Shown here: positions 17,007 through 25,760 of the stretch, in pieces
Numbering within the stretch: the first letter of the stretch is position 1
Layout of the letters: each line of letters begins with the position of its first letter
Origin: Sphingomonadales bacterium 28-55-16
Lineage (GTDB): Bacteria; Pseudomonadota; Alphaproteobacteria; Sphingomonadales; Sphingomonadaceae
Reading direction: 5' to 3'
Length of the DNA: 32,413 bases
Assembly: GCA_002278855.1 (NCBI GenBank)
Contig: NCGG01000021.1
Span: 1-32,413, forward strand
Position numbers and translations under genes: made by a program
Notes under the pieces: model-generated
What the model was told of the DNA's origin: nothing
Seen by the model: only the letters and a program-made list of their open reading frames with translations
Database searches by the model: none

Positions 17007-20000
17007 ATGTCCGCACTTGACCGTCTTCTCACCTCCTACCGCGACGCAGCCGTCACAGAGCGTGAGAAAGGGACATATTTTGAGCGCCTTGCTGTCGCCT
17101 ATCTCAGAAACGATCCTGTCCAGGTCACGCAGTTTAGCCAAGTTTGGCACTTCACAGACTGGGCAAAAGAGCATGGCTTTGATGGGCGAGATACGGGCAT
17201 TGATCTGGTCGCAAAGCTCATGGACGAAGACGGCTACGCTGCGATTCAATGTAAATTCTACAGCGCAAAGCATGTCATTCAAAAGAAAGACATAGACAGC
17301 TTTCTCTCTGCATCATCCAAGCCCCCCTTTGTGCGCCGCGTTTTCATTGACACAACGGAAGTGAACTGGAGCGTCAACGCAGAGGACACCATTCGTGACC
17401 AACACATCCCCGTCGTGCGTGTTGGCTTGGAAGCGTTGCGAGAAAGCGCAGTTGATTGGGCCGCGTTTGAAGCGACGGCAGAAATCAAGCTGCTGGCGAA
17501 GAAGGGTCTAAGGCAGCATCAGCGTGAAGCTCTTGAAGCAGTTGAAGTAGGATTTGCTGAGCATGATCGCGGTAAGCTCATCATGGCTTGCGGTACTGGC
17601 AAGACATTCACGGCGCTCAAAATCGCAGAGCATCTCGCTGGCAAAGGCAAGCGAGTTCTGTTTGTAGTGCCATCGCTGGCCTTGATCGCTCAGACTGTGC
17701 GTGAATGGACGAAGGACACTGATACGCCATTGCGTTCGTTCGCCGTATGCAGCGATGCTCAGGTAGGAAAACGACGCAAAAGCACCGATGACGTAGCCGA
17801 GATTGAAGTTCACGAACTTGAGTTTCCAGCGACCACGCAGCCTGAAAAGCTAGCGCAGAAAGCTGGCAGCCATGACGCGGAGCGAATGACCATAGTGTTT
17901 AGCACCTATCAGAGCATTCCCGTTCTGACTGCTGCTCACCAGCATGGCCTTGCTCCTTTTGACCTAATCATTTGCGATGAAGCGCACAGGACCACAGGCG
18001 CTACGATTGACGGTGATGACGAAAGCAACTTCGTAAAAATTCACGACAATCAATATGTGCTGGGCGCAAAGCGTCTCTACATGACCGCTACCCCGCGAAT
18101 TTTCGGAGAGGCAGCGAGGACAAAGGCGAGTGAGGCTTCGGTCAAGCTCTACGACATGGACAACGAAGCCATGTTCGGTCCCGAATTCTTCGCTCGCGGT
18201 TTCAGCTGGGCTGTAGAGAATGGCTTGCTGACAGACTACAAAGTTGTCGTACTGGCGATGGACGAGGCAATCGTCAGTAGGTCAGTTCAAAGCAGGCTTG
18301 CAGACTCAGACAACGAACTTCAGCTTGATGACGCAACTAAGATTATTGGATGCTACAAGGCTCTATTGAAGCAGGGTGATGCTGACGGATTTGCTGCTGA
18401 TCATCAGCCAATGCGCCGTGCCATTGCCTTCTGCAAAGACATTCGGTCCAGCAAGCTGATCTCTAATGAGTTTGGCAATGTCGTTGAAGAGTTCAACAAT
18501 GCGACAACAACCGATGATGATGCAGCAATCCGCTGCGAGGTGCAGCATGTTGACGGCACTTTCAATGCAAAAACACGCGGAGAGCTGCTCCACTGGCTGA
18601 GCGATGATGTTGACACTGGCGAGTGTAAAATTCTTAGCAATGCACGCTGTCTGAGCGAAGGCGTTGACGTTCCTGCTCTAGATGCAATCATGTTCCTGCA
18701 TCCCCGTAAGTCTCAGATTGATGTGGTGCAGAGCGTGGGCCGCGTGATGCGTCGTGCTGAAGGCAAGAAGCTGGGTTATGTGATTTTGCCTGTCGTGATT
18801 CCAGCGGGTGTTGACCCTGCAACTGCGCTAAATGACAACGAGCGTTACAAGGTGGTTTGGCAGATTTTGAATGCGCTGAGAGCGCATGACGACACCTTTG
18901 ATGCAACAATCAACAAGCTAGAGCTAGGCGGCGGCAGCAACGGCAAAATTGAAGTCATCGCTGTCGCCGAAAACCTTCCCGTTTCACGTACTAGCGAAGG
19001 CAAGGGCGTTGGGATCGGTCACGGAGGCACGGGCGAAGATCGCCCTGACAATCCTTCACGTCCAGCCGAGCAACTGACATTCATCCAAGACGAATTTCCT
19101 GCAGCCATTCGTGCAAAGATCGTTCAGAAATGCGGCACACGGACATATTGGGAGACGTGGGCAAAGAACATTGGCGACATAGCGAAGGCTCATATTGAGC
19201 GCATCAAGGCTGTCTTGGACACAGGCGAAAACGAAAGAGCGGTCTTTGATGAGTTCCTTGCTGAAATCCGTGATGACCTAAACGGCAGCGTCACACGAGA
19301 TGAAGCGATTGAGATGTTGGCGCAGCATCTCGTCACCAAGCCCGTCTTTGATGCATTGTTTGATGGCTACGATTTTGCAGGCCAAAACCCTGTGTCAAAA
19401 GCCATGCAGAAAGTTTTGGATGTTCTAGAACCGCAGAACCTTCAGAAGGAAGCTGCGGCCCTTGATAGCTTTTACGAGAGCGTCCAACGTCGTGCCAGCG
19501 GTATTGATAATGCTGAAGGTAAGCAGAAGATCATCGTTGAGCTTTACGACAAGTTTTTCAAAACGGCGTTTCCGAAGCTGCAAGATAAGCTCGGCATCGT
19601 CTACACGCCCGTTGAGGTCGTGGATTTCATTATTCACTCCGTGAATGACATTTTGCAGCAGGAGTTTGGGCAAACTCTGGGCAGCAAGGGCGTGCATATC
19701 ATTGATCCGTTCACAGGAACGGGGACGTTCATCACTAGACTTCTTCAAAGCGGCCTGATTGCGCCAGAAGAACTAGAGAACAAATATCGTAACGAGATTC
19801 ACGCAAACGAGATTGTCCTGCTCGCTTACTACATTGCGGCCATCAATATTGAGGCAGAATATCACTCGCTTTCAGGTAAACCATACGAGCCGTTTGAAGG
19901 TATCTGTCTGACCGATACCTTCAAGATGTATGAGACGGAAGACTTGGTCGCGGCTCTCATGGAAGACAACAGCGCAAGGCGTAACCGACAGAAGGCGCTT

Positions 20001-21812
20001 GATATCCGTGTTATTATCGGAAACCCGCCATACAATGTGAGCGATACGGGCGCTGATTATCCCCACCTGAATAAACGAATTTCTGACACATATGCAAAGC
20101 ACACCGCAGCTACGAATAAGAACTCCCTTTATGACAGCTACGTTCAAGCAATTCGTTGGGCAAGCGACAGGATCGGAGACAGTGGCGTAATCGGTTTTGT
20201 AACGAATGGCGGTTGGATTGACGGCAACGCAATGAACGGTTTGCGGAAATGCCTGCAAGACGAATTCAGCAACATCTATGTGTTCAATCTCAGGGGTAAT
20301 GCACGAACCAGCGGTGAGCAGAGGCGCAAGGAGAGCGGCAACGTGTTTGGCGAGGGCAGCAGGGCGCCAGTTGCCATCTCATTTCTTGTAAAGAACCCCC
20401 ACGCAGCAACTCGCGGCTGCATTCGGTATCATGACATTGGTGATTATCTTACCAAAGAGCAAAAACTGGAGCGCATTTCTGTATTTAGTTCAACAGCCAA
20501 ATTGACCGAAGAAGAGATCTGGAAAGAGATAGCGCCTGACGAACATTATGATTGGGTAGCTCAGCGGGATCAGAATTTTGGGAAGTATATCGCATTAGGC
20601 AACAAAAAAGATAATAAAGACCATGCTTTATTTATAAATTACACAAGTGGTGTAAAAACACAGCGAGATACATGGACTTACAATTTTAATAAAGAAACAT
20701 TAGAAAAATCAATATACAAAACCATCAATTATTATCAGTCAAAGTTGATTGATTGGCAGGATAGCAAGAATGATTCCCCTGCTGATTTTATGATTGATAG
20801 TGATACGAATATTAGCTGGACCCGTGCTTTAAGATGGGATTTTGAAAAAAAGAAGGCGCTTGTTGACGATGGGAAGATTGTCATAGCTGCATATCGGCCA
20901 TTCCAAAAGCAATGGCTTTATTACAGTAAACAGCTAAACGAGATGCGATATCAAACACATAAAATTTACCCTGAGCCTGAGCTGACCAATCGCACAATCG
21001 CAGTAAGCGGCATGGGGGAGAGGAGTGGCTTCAGTGCGCTAATGTTCGGCACCATGCCTGATTTGCACAGCATGAACAGCGCACAACATTTTCCTCTCAA
21101 AATTTACGAAAAGAACGATGCTGAAGGGGGAACACTGTTTACTGATGCCACAGCCTCATACAGCACAAGCGATGGCATTACAGATTTCGGCTTGAAGCGT
21201 TTTCAAGCCGCTTATCCAAATGCCACGATCACGAAAGAAAACATTTTCTTCTATGTGTATGGTCTGCTGCACAGCGCAGATTATCGTTCCCGCTTTGCGG
21301 ACAATCTGAGCAAGGAACTGCCACGCATTCCTGCGGTGAAGAAAGAAGCTGCTTTCTGGTCCTTCGTGGAAGCAGGGCGCAAACTCGGTGATCTGCATGT
21401 CAACTATGAGACCGTTGAGCCCTATCCCGTTACGATCAAAGAAGGCGATTTGCGTCTAACGAACATCGCTGATCCAAAGAGCTTCTACCGCGTTGAGCAA
21501 ATGAAGTTTGGAGGCAAAAGGCCAAATCTGGACAAGACAACCGTCTGTTACAATCCAAACATCACGATGACCGATATTCCGCTGGAAGCGTACGATTATG
21601 TGGTCAACGGCAAGAGTGCGTTGGACTGGGTGATGGAGCGTCAGTGCGTCAAAACTGACAAGGCCAGTGGCATCGTGAACGATGCGAACGATTATGCGAA
21701 CGAGACGATGAACGACCCCGCATACCCGTTGAAGCTGTTCCAGCGTGTCATCACGGTGAGCTTGGAAACGATGAAGATTGTTCGCAGCTTACCCAAGCTG
21801 GAAATTGACTGA
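17007..21812 (+). CDS. Single-chain type ISP restriction-modification enzyme
   Basis: A 1601-residue fusion with the order of the LlaGI/LlaBIII type ISP enzymes. Residues 1-165 are an Mrr-like nuclease (Asp66 in GIDLV, Gln81-Cys-Lys83). An SF2 translocase follows, with Walker A ACGTGKT near 196, DEAH at 324 and QSVGRVMRRAEGK as motif VI. A helical coupler leads to a gamma-type N6-adenine methyltransferase (DPFTGTGTF near 900, NPPYN near 1005), and the target-recognition domain fills about 1170-1601. All catalytic motifs look intact. The enzyme would methylate one strand of an asymmetric site and cut after head-to-head translocation. ATG 17007 is preferred to TTG 16998. Bases 20570-20850 are unusually AT-rich, suggesting a swapped recognition domain. 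Confidence 0.93.
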   Translation: MSALDRLLTSYRDAAVTEREKGTYFERLAVAYLRNDPVQVTQFSQVWHFTDWAKEHGFDGRDTGIDLVAKLMDEDGYAAIQCKFYSAKHVIQKKDIDSFLSASSKPPFVRRVFIDTTEVNWSVNAEDTIRDQHIPVVRVGLEALRESAVDWAAFEATAEIKLLAKKGLRQHQREALEAVEVGFAEHDRGKLIMACGTGKTFTALKIAEHLAGKGKRVLFVVPSLALIAQTVREWTKDTDTPLRSFAVCSDAQVGKRRKSTDDVAEIEVHELEFPATTQPEKLAQKAGSHDAERMTIVFSTYQSIPVLTAAHQHGLAPFDLIICDEAHRTTGATIDGDDESNFVKIHDNQYVLGAKRLYMTATPRIFGEAARTKASEASVKLYDMDNEAMFGPEFFARGFSWAVENGLLTDYKVVVLAMDEAIVSRSVQSRLADSDNELQLDDATKIIGCYKALLKQGDADGFAADHQPMRRAIAFCKDIRSSKLISNEFGNVVEEFNNATTTDDDAAIRCEVQHVDGTFNAKTRGELLHWLSDDVDTGECKILSNARCLSEGVDVPALDAIMFLHPRKSQIDVVQSVGRVMRRAEGKKLGYVILPVVIPAGVDPATALNDNERYKVVWQILNALRAHDDTFDATINKLELGGGSNGKIEVIAVAENLPVSRTSEGKGVGIGHGGTGEDRPDNPSRPAEQLTFIQDEFPAAIRAKIVQKCGTRTYWETWAKNIGDIAKAHIERIKAVLDTGENERAVFDEFLAEIRDDLNGSVTRDEAIEMLAQHLVTKPVFDALFDGYDFAGQNPVSKAMQKVLDVLEPQNLQKEAAALDSFYESVQRRASGIDNAEGKQKIIVELYDKFFKTAFPKLQDKLGIVYTPVEVVDFIIHSVNDILQQEFGQTLGSKGVHIIDPFTGTGTFITRLLQSGLIAPEELENKYRNEIHANEIVLLAYYIAAINIEAEYHSLSGKPYEPFEGICLTDTFKMYETEDLVAALMEDNSARRNRQKALDIRVIIGNPPYNVSDTGADYPHLNKRISDTYAKHTAATNKNSLYDSYVQAIRWASDRIGDSGVIGFVTNGGWIDGNAMNGLRKCLQDEFSNIYVFNLRGNARTSGEQRRKESGNVFGEGSRAPVAISFLVKNPHAATRGCIRYHDIGDYLTKEQKLERISVFSSTAKLTEEEIWKEIAPDEHYDWVAQRDQNFGKYIALGNKKDNKDHALFINYTSGVKTQRDTWTYNFNKETLEKSIYKTINYYQSKLIDWQDSKNDSPADFMIDSDTNISWTRALRWDFEKKKALVDDGKIVIAAYRPFQKQWLYYSKQLNEMRYQTHKIYPEPELTNRTIAVSGMGERSGFSALMFGTMPDLHSMNSAQHFPLKIYEKNDAEGGTLFTDATASYSTSDGITDFGLKRFQAAYPNATITKENIFFYVYGLLHSADYRSRFADNLSKELPRIPAVKKEAAFWSFVEAGRKLGDLHVNYETVEPYPVTIKEGDLRLTNIADPKSFYRVEQMKFGGKRPNLDKTTVCYNPNITMTDIPLEAYDYVVNGKSALDWVMERQCVKTDKASGIVNDANDYANETMNDPAYPLKLFQRVITVSLETMKIVRSLPKLEID

Positions 21813-21847
21813 AACATCGGCCTGATAAGTTTAGGAAAACAATTAAA

Positions 21848-22258
21848 ATGCTAGAGATTGCAGGAGGCGTCATACTCGGTGGCTTAGGGATATTAATTAT
21901 TCTTTGGCTTATTGGGTTAATTGCAGAAAATGCTGAAGACATAGCTTCTGTATTCGGCATTCTTTTGGCAGCACTGGCAGTTTTTGGCGTTTGGTATTTT
22001 CTAGACTCAGAGTTTCCAGAGATAGACTGGATAAAGACCGCGTTTGCATTGTTCGGTATCATAATTCTAATATTATCGGCTTATGGATATTATAAATCAC
22101 CGAAAATGACTGACAAAGAGAAAAAAACAAACCAAAAATTATACAAAGAAATTTTAAATAGAAATCAAACCAAATCTGAGAAAATAACAAGTATATTTAT
22201 ATACAGTCAGATAGCTTTAATGTTCATAGGTATAATATACGCCAGCTTCATAATGTAA
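21848..22258 (+). CDS. Small four-helix membrane protein, unknown
   Basis: A 136-residue protein with about four hydrophobic segments: residues 4-25, 32-50, 63-80 and 115-134, separated by a Lys-rich loop (KMTDKEKKTNQK, near 85-97). No family is recognised. It starts 35 bases after the restriction gene stop and its AT content is among the highest in the island. A weak AGGA lies 11 bases upstream of the ATG. Being next to a restriction gene it could be defence cargo, or part of the envelope group that follows. Confidence 0.7.
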   Translation: MLEIAGGVILGGLGILIILWLIGLIAENAEDIASVFGILLAALAVFGVWYFLDSEFPEIDWIKTAFALFGIIILILSAYGYYKSPKMTDKEKKTNQKLYKEILNRNQTKSEKITSIFIYSQIALMFIGIIYASFIM

Positions 22259-22398
22259 AATTTCTTAGTTATGAAATTGAAATCTGAAATTAGGATTAGA
22301 TTATTCGCTACATCAAGAAACATTGGCGAGGTGAATTTTCGCTTCAAACGTCGTTCTGGATAAACGCTCTAATAGCGACATTTATCGTTGCTGCGCTA

Positions 22399-23490
22399 AT
22401 GATATATGGCGCTGACGGCATATACAACAGTGATCTATTTCAGAATGCGTGGGCTATTGCCACGTTAGCACTGTTGAGTGTGTGCATGATCACTGCTGTT
22501 TGGGCAATCACAGGTGTCTGGCGATCATCAACGAACTATCATAGGTCAGGCGGGAAGGCGACATTGAGCGTAGCGGCAAAGGTCTGTGTCGCAGTTGCTG
22601 CATTGGGTTTTGCTGCACAATCAAGCCAAGTTGCTCCACCAGCTATAGAAACTGCGCTCTTGCACGTCGGCATAGATACGCTTGGTTCCCCAGCTGCGCT
22701 ATCCGTAGATGGCAAGAACTTAAAAATTAATGGTCTGATAACGTACAAGGTATCAGAACGTTTCAAAACGTTGATTGATCGGCATCCTGAGATAAAACGA
22801 ATATCACTGACTTCTCTTGGAGGTCGCTCTGAAGCTGCTCTTCAGATTTCCTCCATTATATCCAAACGAAATTTAGAGACAGTAGCTGTTGGAGAATGTT
22901 CTTCAGCCTGCACAATCATATTTCTCGCGGGCAAAACTAGGGCGCTAGACGTGAATTCGGTGTTGGGGTTTCACGGTCCTAGAGTTTTGGGCATGAGTGA
23001 TCTTGAGGTTCGTTACTCATCTCAAGAGGTGGTTGAGGCTTATCAGGCTGCTGGATTATCAGAGGCATTTATAAATCACGCTCTTGATACTCCACCGAGC
23101 GAAATGTGGTTTCCAAGTGACGATATTCTAGTTGAAACTGGCGCTATCAACTTGTTCACGAAAGCCTATGTGAAGCAAAATCATGACGAGGCAATAGAGC
23201 AGTTCAAAAAAGAAGCTCCGCTAAAAATTGACGAATTCATGTCAGTTGTCAGCGCAAAAAGAGACGATATCAACATCACATACACTTACGTAATCGCAGC
23301 ACGAGAGGATGAGGTTGACTGGGCATCAATGTCAAAAAGGAGTGAACGTGACGCTAATGCGTTAATTTGCGGAGATGCCATCAGTAAACTTATGGTGAAG
23401 TCAGGTGCCACTTACAGCTATTTGTATGTGGACCAAATTGGTAAGAAGGTTGGCGTACCGCAAATCAAAGAGTGTAAGAATGCCCTTTGA
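22399..23490 (+). CDS. ClpP/crotonase-fold (COG3904-type) membrane protein
   Basis: A protein of 363 residues from the first canonical ATG. Two hydrophobic segments (16-41 and 56-72) are followed by a periplasmic ClpP-like domain: LTSLGGRSEAALQISSII, then GECSSACTIIFLAGKTR and LGFHGP, with candidate catalytic Ser168 or Ser169 and His192. This is the pattern of COG3904 predicted serine proteases. The same frame stays open upstream to 22300 and reads RYIKKHWRGEFSLQTSFWIN plus a further hydrophobic segment, which looks like genuine family N-terminus. No ATG/GTG/TTG begins it, so the true start is either ATT or the gene has a frameshift (see findings). Role unknown; an envelope protease is inferred. 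Confidence 0.8.
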   Translation: MIYGADGIYNSDLFQNAWAIATLALLSVCMITAVWAITGVWRSSTNYHRSGGKATLSVAAKVCVAVAALGFAAQSSQVAPPAIETALLHVGIDTLGSPAALSVDGKNLKINGLITYKVSERFKTLIDRHPEIKRISLTSLGGRSEAALQISSIISKRNLETVAVGECSSACTIIFLAGKTRALDVNSVLGFHGPRVLGMSDLEVRYSSQEVVEAYQAAGLSEAFINHALDTPPSEMWFPSDDILVETGAINLFTKAYVKQNHDEAIEQFKKEAPLKIDEFMSVVSAKRDDINITYTYVIAAREDEVDWASMSKRSERDANALICGDAISKLMVKSGATYSYLYVDQIGKKVGVPQIKECKNAL

Positions 23491-23542
23491 TGATATCAGC
23501 AACGATCTATTGATCTACGGTCAAAAGCGGAGATGCAGTGCA

Positions 23543-23788
23543 ATGAAGCCCTATTTGATAATTTTGACGATGCTTGCTCTCACAGGTTGCGGATCGGTCA
23601 GCAAAAAGGAGCAGGCACTGAATAAGTGCCTCCTACATGCCGAAGACAATTTGAAGAATCCAACCAGCGATTCTCATTATCACAATTACATTGGGCTATG
23701 TATGGGCGCTGAGGGTTACAAGAGAAAGTTGGACAAAACATGCAATCAAAAAACAAATCCCTTAATTGATGCACGTTGTTTCAAATAA
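23543..23788 (+). CDS. Small lipoprotein
   Basis: An 81-residue protein with a clear lipobox: MKPYLIILTMLALTGC, with the lipidated Cys at position 16. The mature part is short and polar with four more cysteines (KCLLHAED, GLCMGAEG, KTCNQK, ARCFK), which could form two disulfides in the periplasm. ATG 23543 has GGAG ten bases upstream; the frame is open further up, but that part overlaps the preceding gene in another frame. It follows the ClpP-like gene by 52 bases and probably belongs to the same envelope group. Family not recognised. Confidence 0.8.
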   Translation: MKPYLIILTMLALTGCGSVSKKEQALNKCLLHAEDNLKNPTSDSHYHNYIGLCMGAEGYKRKLDKTCNQKTNPLIDARCFK

Positions 23789-23793
23789 GTTAT

Positions 23794-23813
23794 AAAAAAG
23801 CAGTTAGTTGCTT
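23794..23813 (-). terminator. Short hairpin terminator of the 54-residue gene
   Basis: On the minus strand AAGCA, a 6-base loop, TGCTT, with six Ts in all closing the element. The stem is short (5 bp), but position (13 bases past the stop at 23826) and T run fit an intrinsic terminator; it lies just past the convergent lipoprotein stop. Confidence 0.5.
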
Positions 23814-23825
23814 ACGATGTTGCAC

Positions 23826-23990
23826 CTAAACGAGACTTGCGCCCTCTGAAATAAGCAACTTCCCATACAAGGCTTTAGCCATCTGAATTGCTTCATAAGC
23901 GTTCGTTGCTGTGACGTACTGCTTTCCAAAGCCAGCACCTGGCTCATCCTTGTAACGTACTAGCACCCACCACTGCCTTGCTTGTGTCAT
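23826..23990 (-). CDS. Small conserved-looking protein, 54 residues
   Basis: A short gene easily missed by length filters. It reads MTQARQWWVLVRYKD, then an extended stretch QYVTATNAYEAIQMAKALYG, and ends KLLISEGASLV. AGAGGAAAG is a strong ribosome site four bases before the ATG, and a hairpin with a T run follows the stop. The aromatic WW strand plus helix pattern resembles small proteins found in phages and islands, but I cannot name a function. Its start lies 13 bases from the second palindrome copy, so it is divergent from the glycosylase-like gene and its promoter may overlap that palindrome. Confidence 0.72.
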   Translation of the reverse strand: MTQARQWWVLVRYKDEPGAGFGKQYVTATNAYEAIQMAKALYGKLLISEGASLV

Positions 23991-24003
23991 TGCTTTCCTC
24001 TTC

Positions 24004-24024
24004 AAACTTAAAACTTTTAAGTTT
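24004..24024 (+). promoter_or_regulatory. Dispersed palindrome, copy 2
   Basis: Half-sites AAACTTAAAA and TTTTAAGTTT around a central C, perfect over 10+1+10. It lies 52 bases before the GTG start of the glycosylase-like gene and 13 bases from the start of the divergent 54-residue gene. Confidence 0.75.
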
Positions 24025-24076
24025 CATAAAGCCGCGCCACATTGTGGAAAAGCAATAAGGTGGGGAGGCAGGATTC

Positions 24077-25009
24077 GTGATTCAGCACGGGAAAGAAAAA
24101 GAGCTTGTAAACGCACTCAGGAAAACGCTGCTCACACAAGCAACGGCTCGTTCAAGGCGTGAAAAGGAAGAAATTCCAGAAATCATAAAAGAACGCCGTC
24201 AGCAGCTTGAAGCTGGGTTTGCAGAAATGGACCAGCTTCATTTTGACCCTAACATGTCAGATGACGCATTTTGGTATGTCGCAGCTACAAAGCCATTCTA
24301 TGCTGGGCACGTTGCGGCGCACGTTGATGCTCGTGACGGCTATATGCTTACGCAATATCTGGGTGACAGGGAGGCTTTAACTTCAAGCGAATGGAATCCA
24401 GGTCGCAAACTTTATGAGGAATTTTTGGACGATGAGGGCTGCTTTAGACACGCAGACAATCTGAGCAAAGTAATCAATGCCGCCAATCAGATATCAGCTA
24501 CGAAGGTCCACAACTCGTATAAGACAATCATTGAGTATATCTGCCGAGATATCAGTGATCTGAATAACACGGCTTCGCTTCAGTCATTTCATAAGCGTCT
24601 GAATGCTGTGCTTCAGTACGGCGAAGTGACAACATTTCACGTGATGACAGAGTTAGGGCTTCCTGTCGTAAAGCCAGATCGTGTTGTTGTTCGTGTCGCA
24701 ATCGCCATCGGTATAATTGATAGCTACAAGTCAGGCAGCAAGACATATCCTCTGCCAAAAACGGTTACATCAGATGAAGCAACAGACTTAGGGGCGATTC
24801 CTGCGTTTAACTGGGCTTTGCAGGAGGCTTGTCGTCGTATCGCTGATGAAGCTGGTGTTTCAATGCGATTGCTTGACTTCTTGCTCGTTAAACTTGGTCA
24901 GGAGCCTGACGAAGTTAACGGTTTTGTGCGAACTATCTGCACTGAGAGCAATCCCACATGCCAACTCTGTAAAGTTAAACCAATGTGCAACTATGGCAGC
25001 AGGCGATAG
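24077..25009 (+). CDS. HhH-GPD DNA-glycosylase-like protein with [4Fe-4S] cluster
   Basis: A 310-residue protein starting at GTG 24077, with GGGGAGG eight bases upstream. The C-terminus has Cys288, Cys295, Cys298 and Cys304, exactly the C-x6-C-x2-C-x5-C loop of endonuclease III and MutY. Upstream, around 145-210, lies a helical segment with YGEVTTFHVMTELG followed by PVVKPDRVVVR; Asp201 is the candidate catalytic Asp, as in HhH-GPD glycosylases. Residues 1-130 are an extra N-terminal region with a charged helix (about 25-50) not found in standard EndoIII. The catalytic Lys of bifunctional lyases is not obvious, suggesting a monofunctional glycosylase. Palindrome copy 2 lies upstream. Target base unknown; removal of a modified base is an inference. 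Confidence 0.8.
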   Translation: MIQHGKEKELVNALRKTLLTQATARSRREKEEIPEIIKERRQQLEAGFAEMDQLHFDPNMSDDAFWYVAATKPFYAGHVAAHVDARDGYMLTQYLGDREALTSSEWNPGRKLYEEFLDDEGCFRHADNLSKVINAANQISATKVHNSYKTIIEYICRDISDLNNTASLQSFHKRLNAVLQYGEVTTFHVMTELGLPVVKPDRVVVRVAIAIGIIDSYKSGSKTYPLPKTVTSDEATDLGAIPAFNWALQEACRRIADEAGVSMRLLDFLLVKLGQEPDEVNGFVRTICTESNPTCQLCKVKPMCNYGSRR

Positions 25010-25144
25010 CTTCCCAAAGCGCCGTTATTTTTTAGTCCCTCCAAAAACATCCAAAATCTCAACCTAAGGCGACGCAAGGCTTTCGGACCTATGTCGCTGG
25101 CTATACGTGTTTATTTCTACACTTAGGATAACGGGGTTTAGCAG

Positions 25145-25717
25145 ATGAAGGTCGCAATTTACGCACGAGTATCAACGACTGATCAGAACTACGAAGGACA
25201 GCTTGAAGAGTTGAACGCACTCGCTGAGCGTTCTGGTTGGGAAGTCGTTCAAGTCTACAGCGAGAAGATCAGCGGAACGAAAGCTACTGAAGATAGACCC
25301 GAGCTGAAGCGTATGATGCATGACGCAAGGCTCCGTCGCTTTGATAAAGTCGTCGTCTGGTCAGTTGATCGCTTGGGACGCTCCATGAAAAATCTCATTC
25401 TCGTGCTGACCGAACTGAAAGACAGCAAGATAGATATCTTCAGCTACAAACAGGCGATTGATACCAGCACTGCAATGGGTTCTATGTTCTTTCAGTTTCT
25501 CGGCATTTTTAGCGAGTTTGAAAATACGATACGCAAAGAGCGTCAAGTCGTAGGAATCAGAAAAGCGAAAGAGCGGGGAGTTCGTTTTGGTCGCAAGCCA
25601 ACGACAGAAGCGCAGATCGCAAAAATTCAATGGATGAAACGAAATGGCTCATCAATCCGTGCTATCTGTAAAGAAGTGAAGGTCAGTCCGAATACGGTTT
25701 ATGCAGTGATTTATTGA
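25145..25717 (+). CDS. Serine recombinase (resolvase/invertase family)
   Basis: A small serine recombinase of 190 residues. The N-terminal catalytic domain starts AIYARVST with nucleophile Ser10, followed by the Arg-containing block WSVDRLGRSMKNL (about 75-87). The E-helix region is SEFENTIRKERQ, and the C-terminal HTH is GRKPTTEAQIAKIQWMKRNGSSIRAICKEVKVSPNTVY. All expected domains are present at normal length. No inverted repeats of the hix or res kind were recognised beside it. It could be a relic of a transposon that joined the island, or act on an invertible segment that I cannot see. ATG 25145 lies after a GGGG stretch. Confidence 0.92.
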   Translation: MKVAIYARVSTTDQNYEGQLEELNALAERSGWEVVQVYSEKISGTKATEDRPELKRMMHDARLRRFDKVVVWSVDRLGRSMKNLILVLTELKDSKIDIFSYKQAIDTSTAMGSMFFQFLGIFSEFENTIRKERQVVGIRKAKERGVRFGRKPTTEAQIAKIQWMKRNGSSIRAICKEVKVSPNTVYAVIY

Positions 25718-25760
25718 CGATGTTATGCCAATGTGAGCGTCGTCATGCAGGGGCTAAGAC

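Noticed and set aside
22716..22732. A further copy of the dispersed palindrome (AACTTAAAAATTAA)
   Set aside because: Only the left half matches, and it lies inside the ClpP-like coding sequence.
24552..24758. Minus-strand frame inside the glycosylase-like gene
   Set aside because: It lies wholly within a gene with clear motifs and encodes a low-plausibility product.
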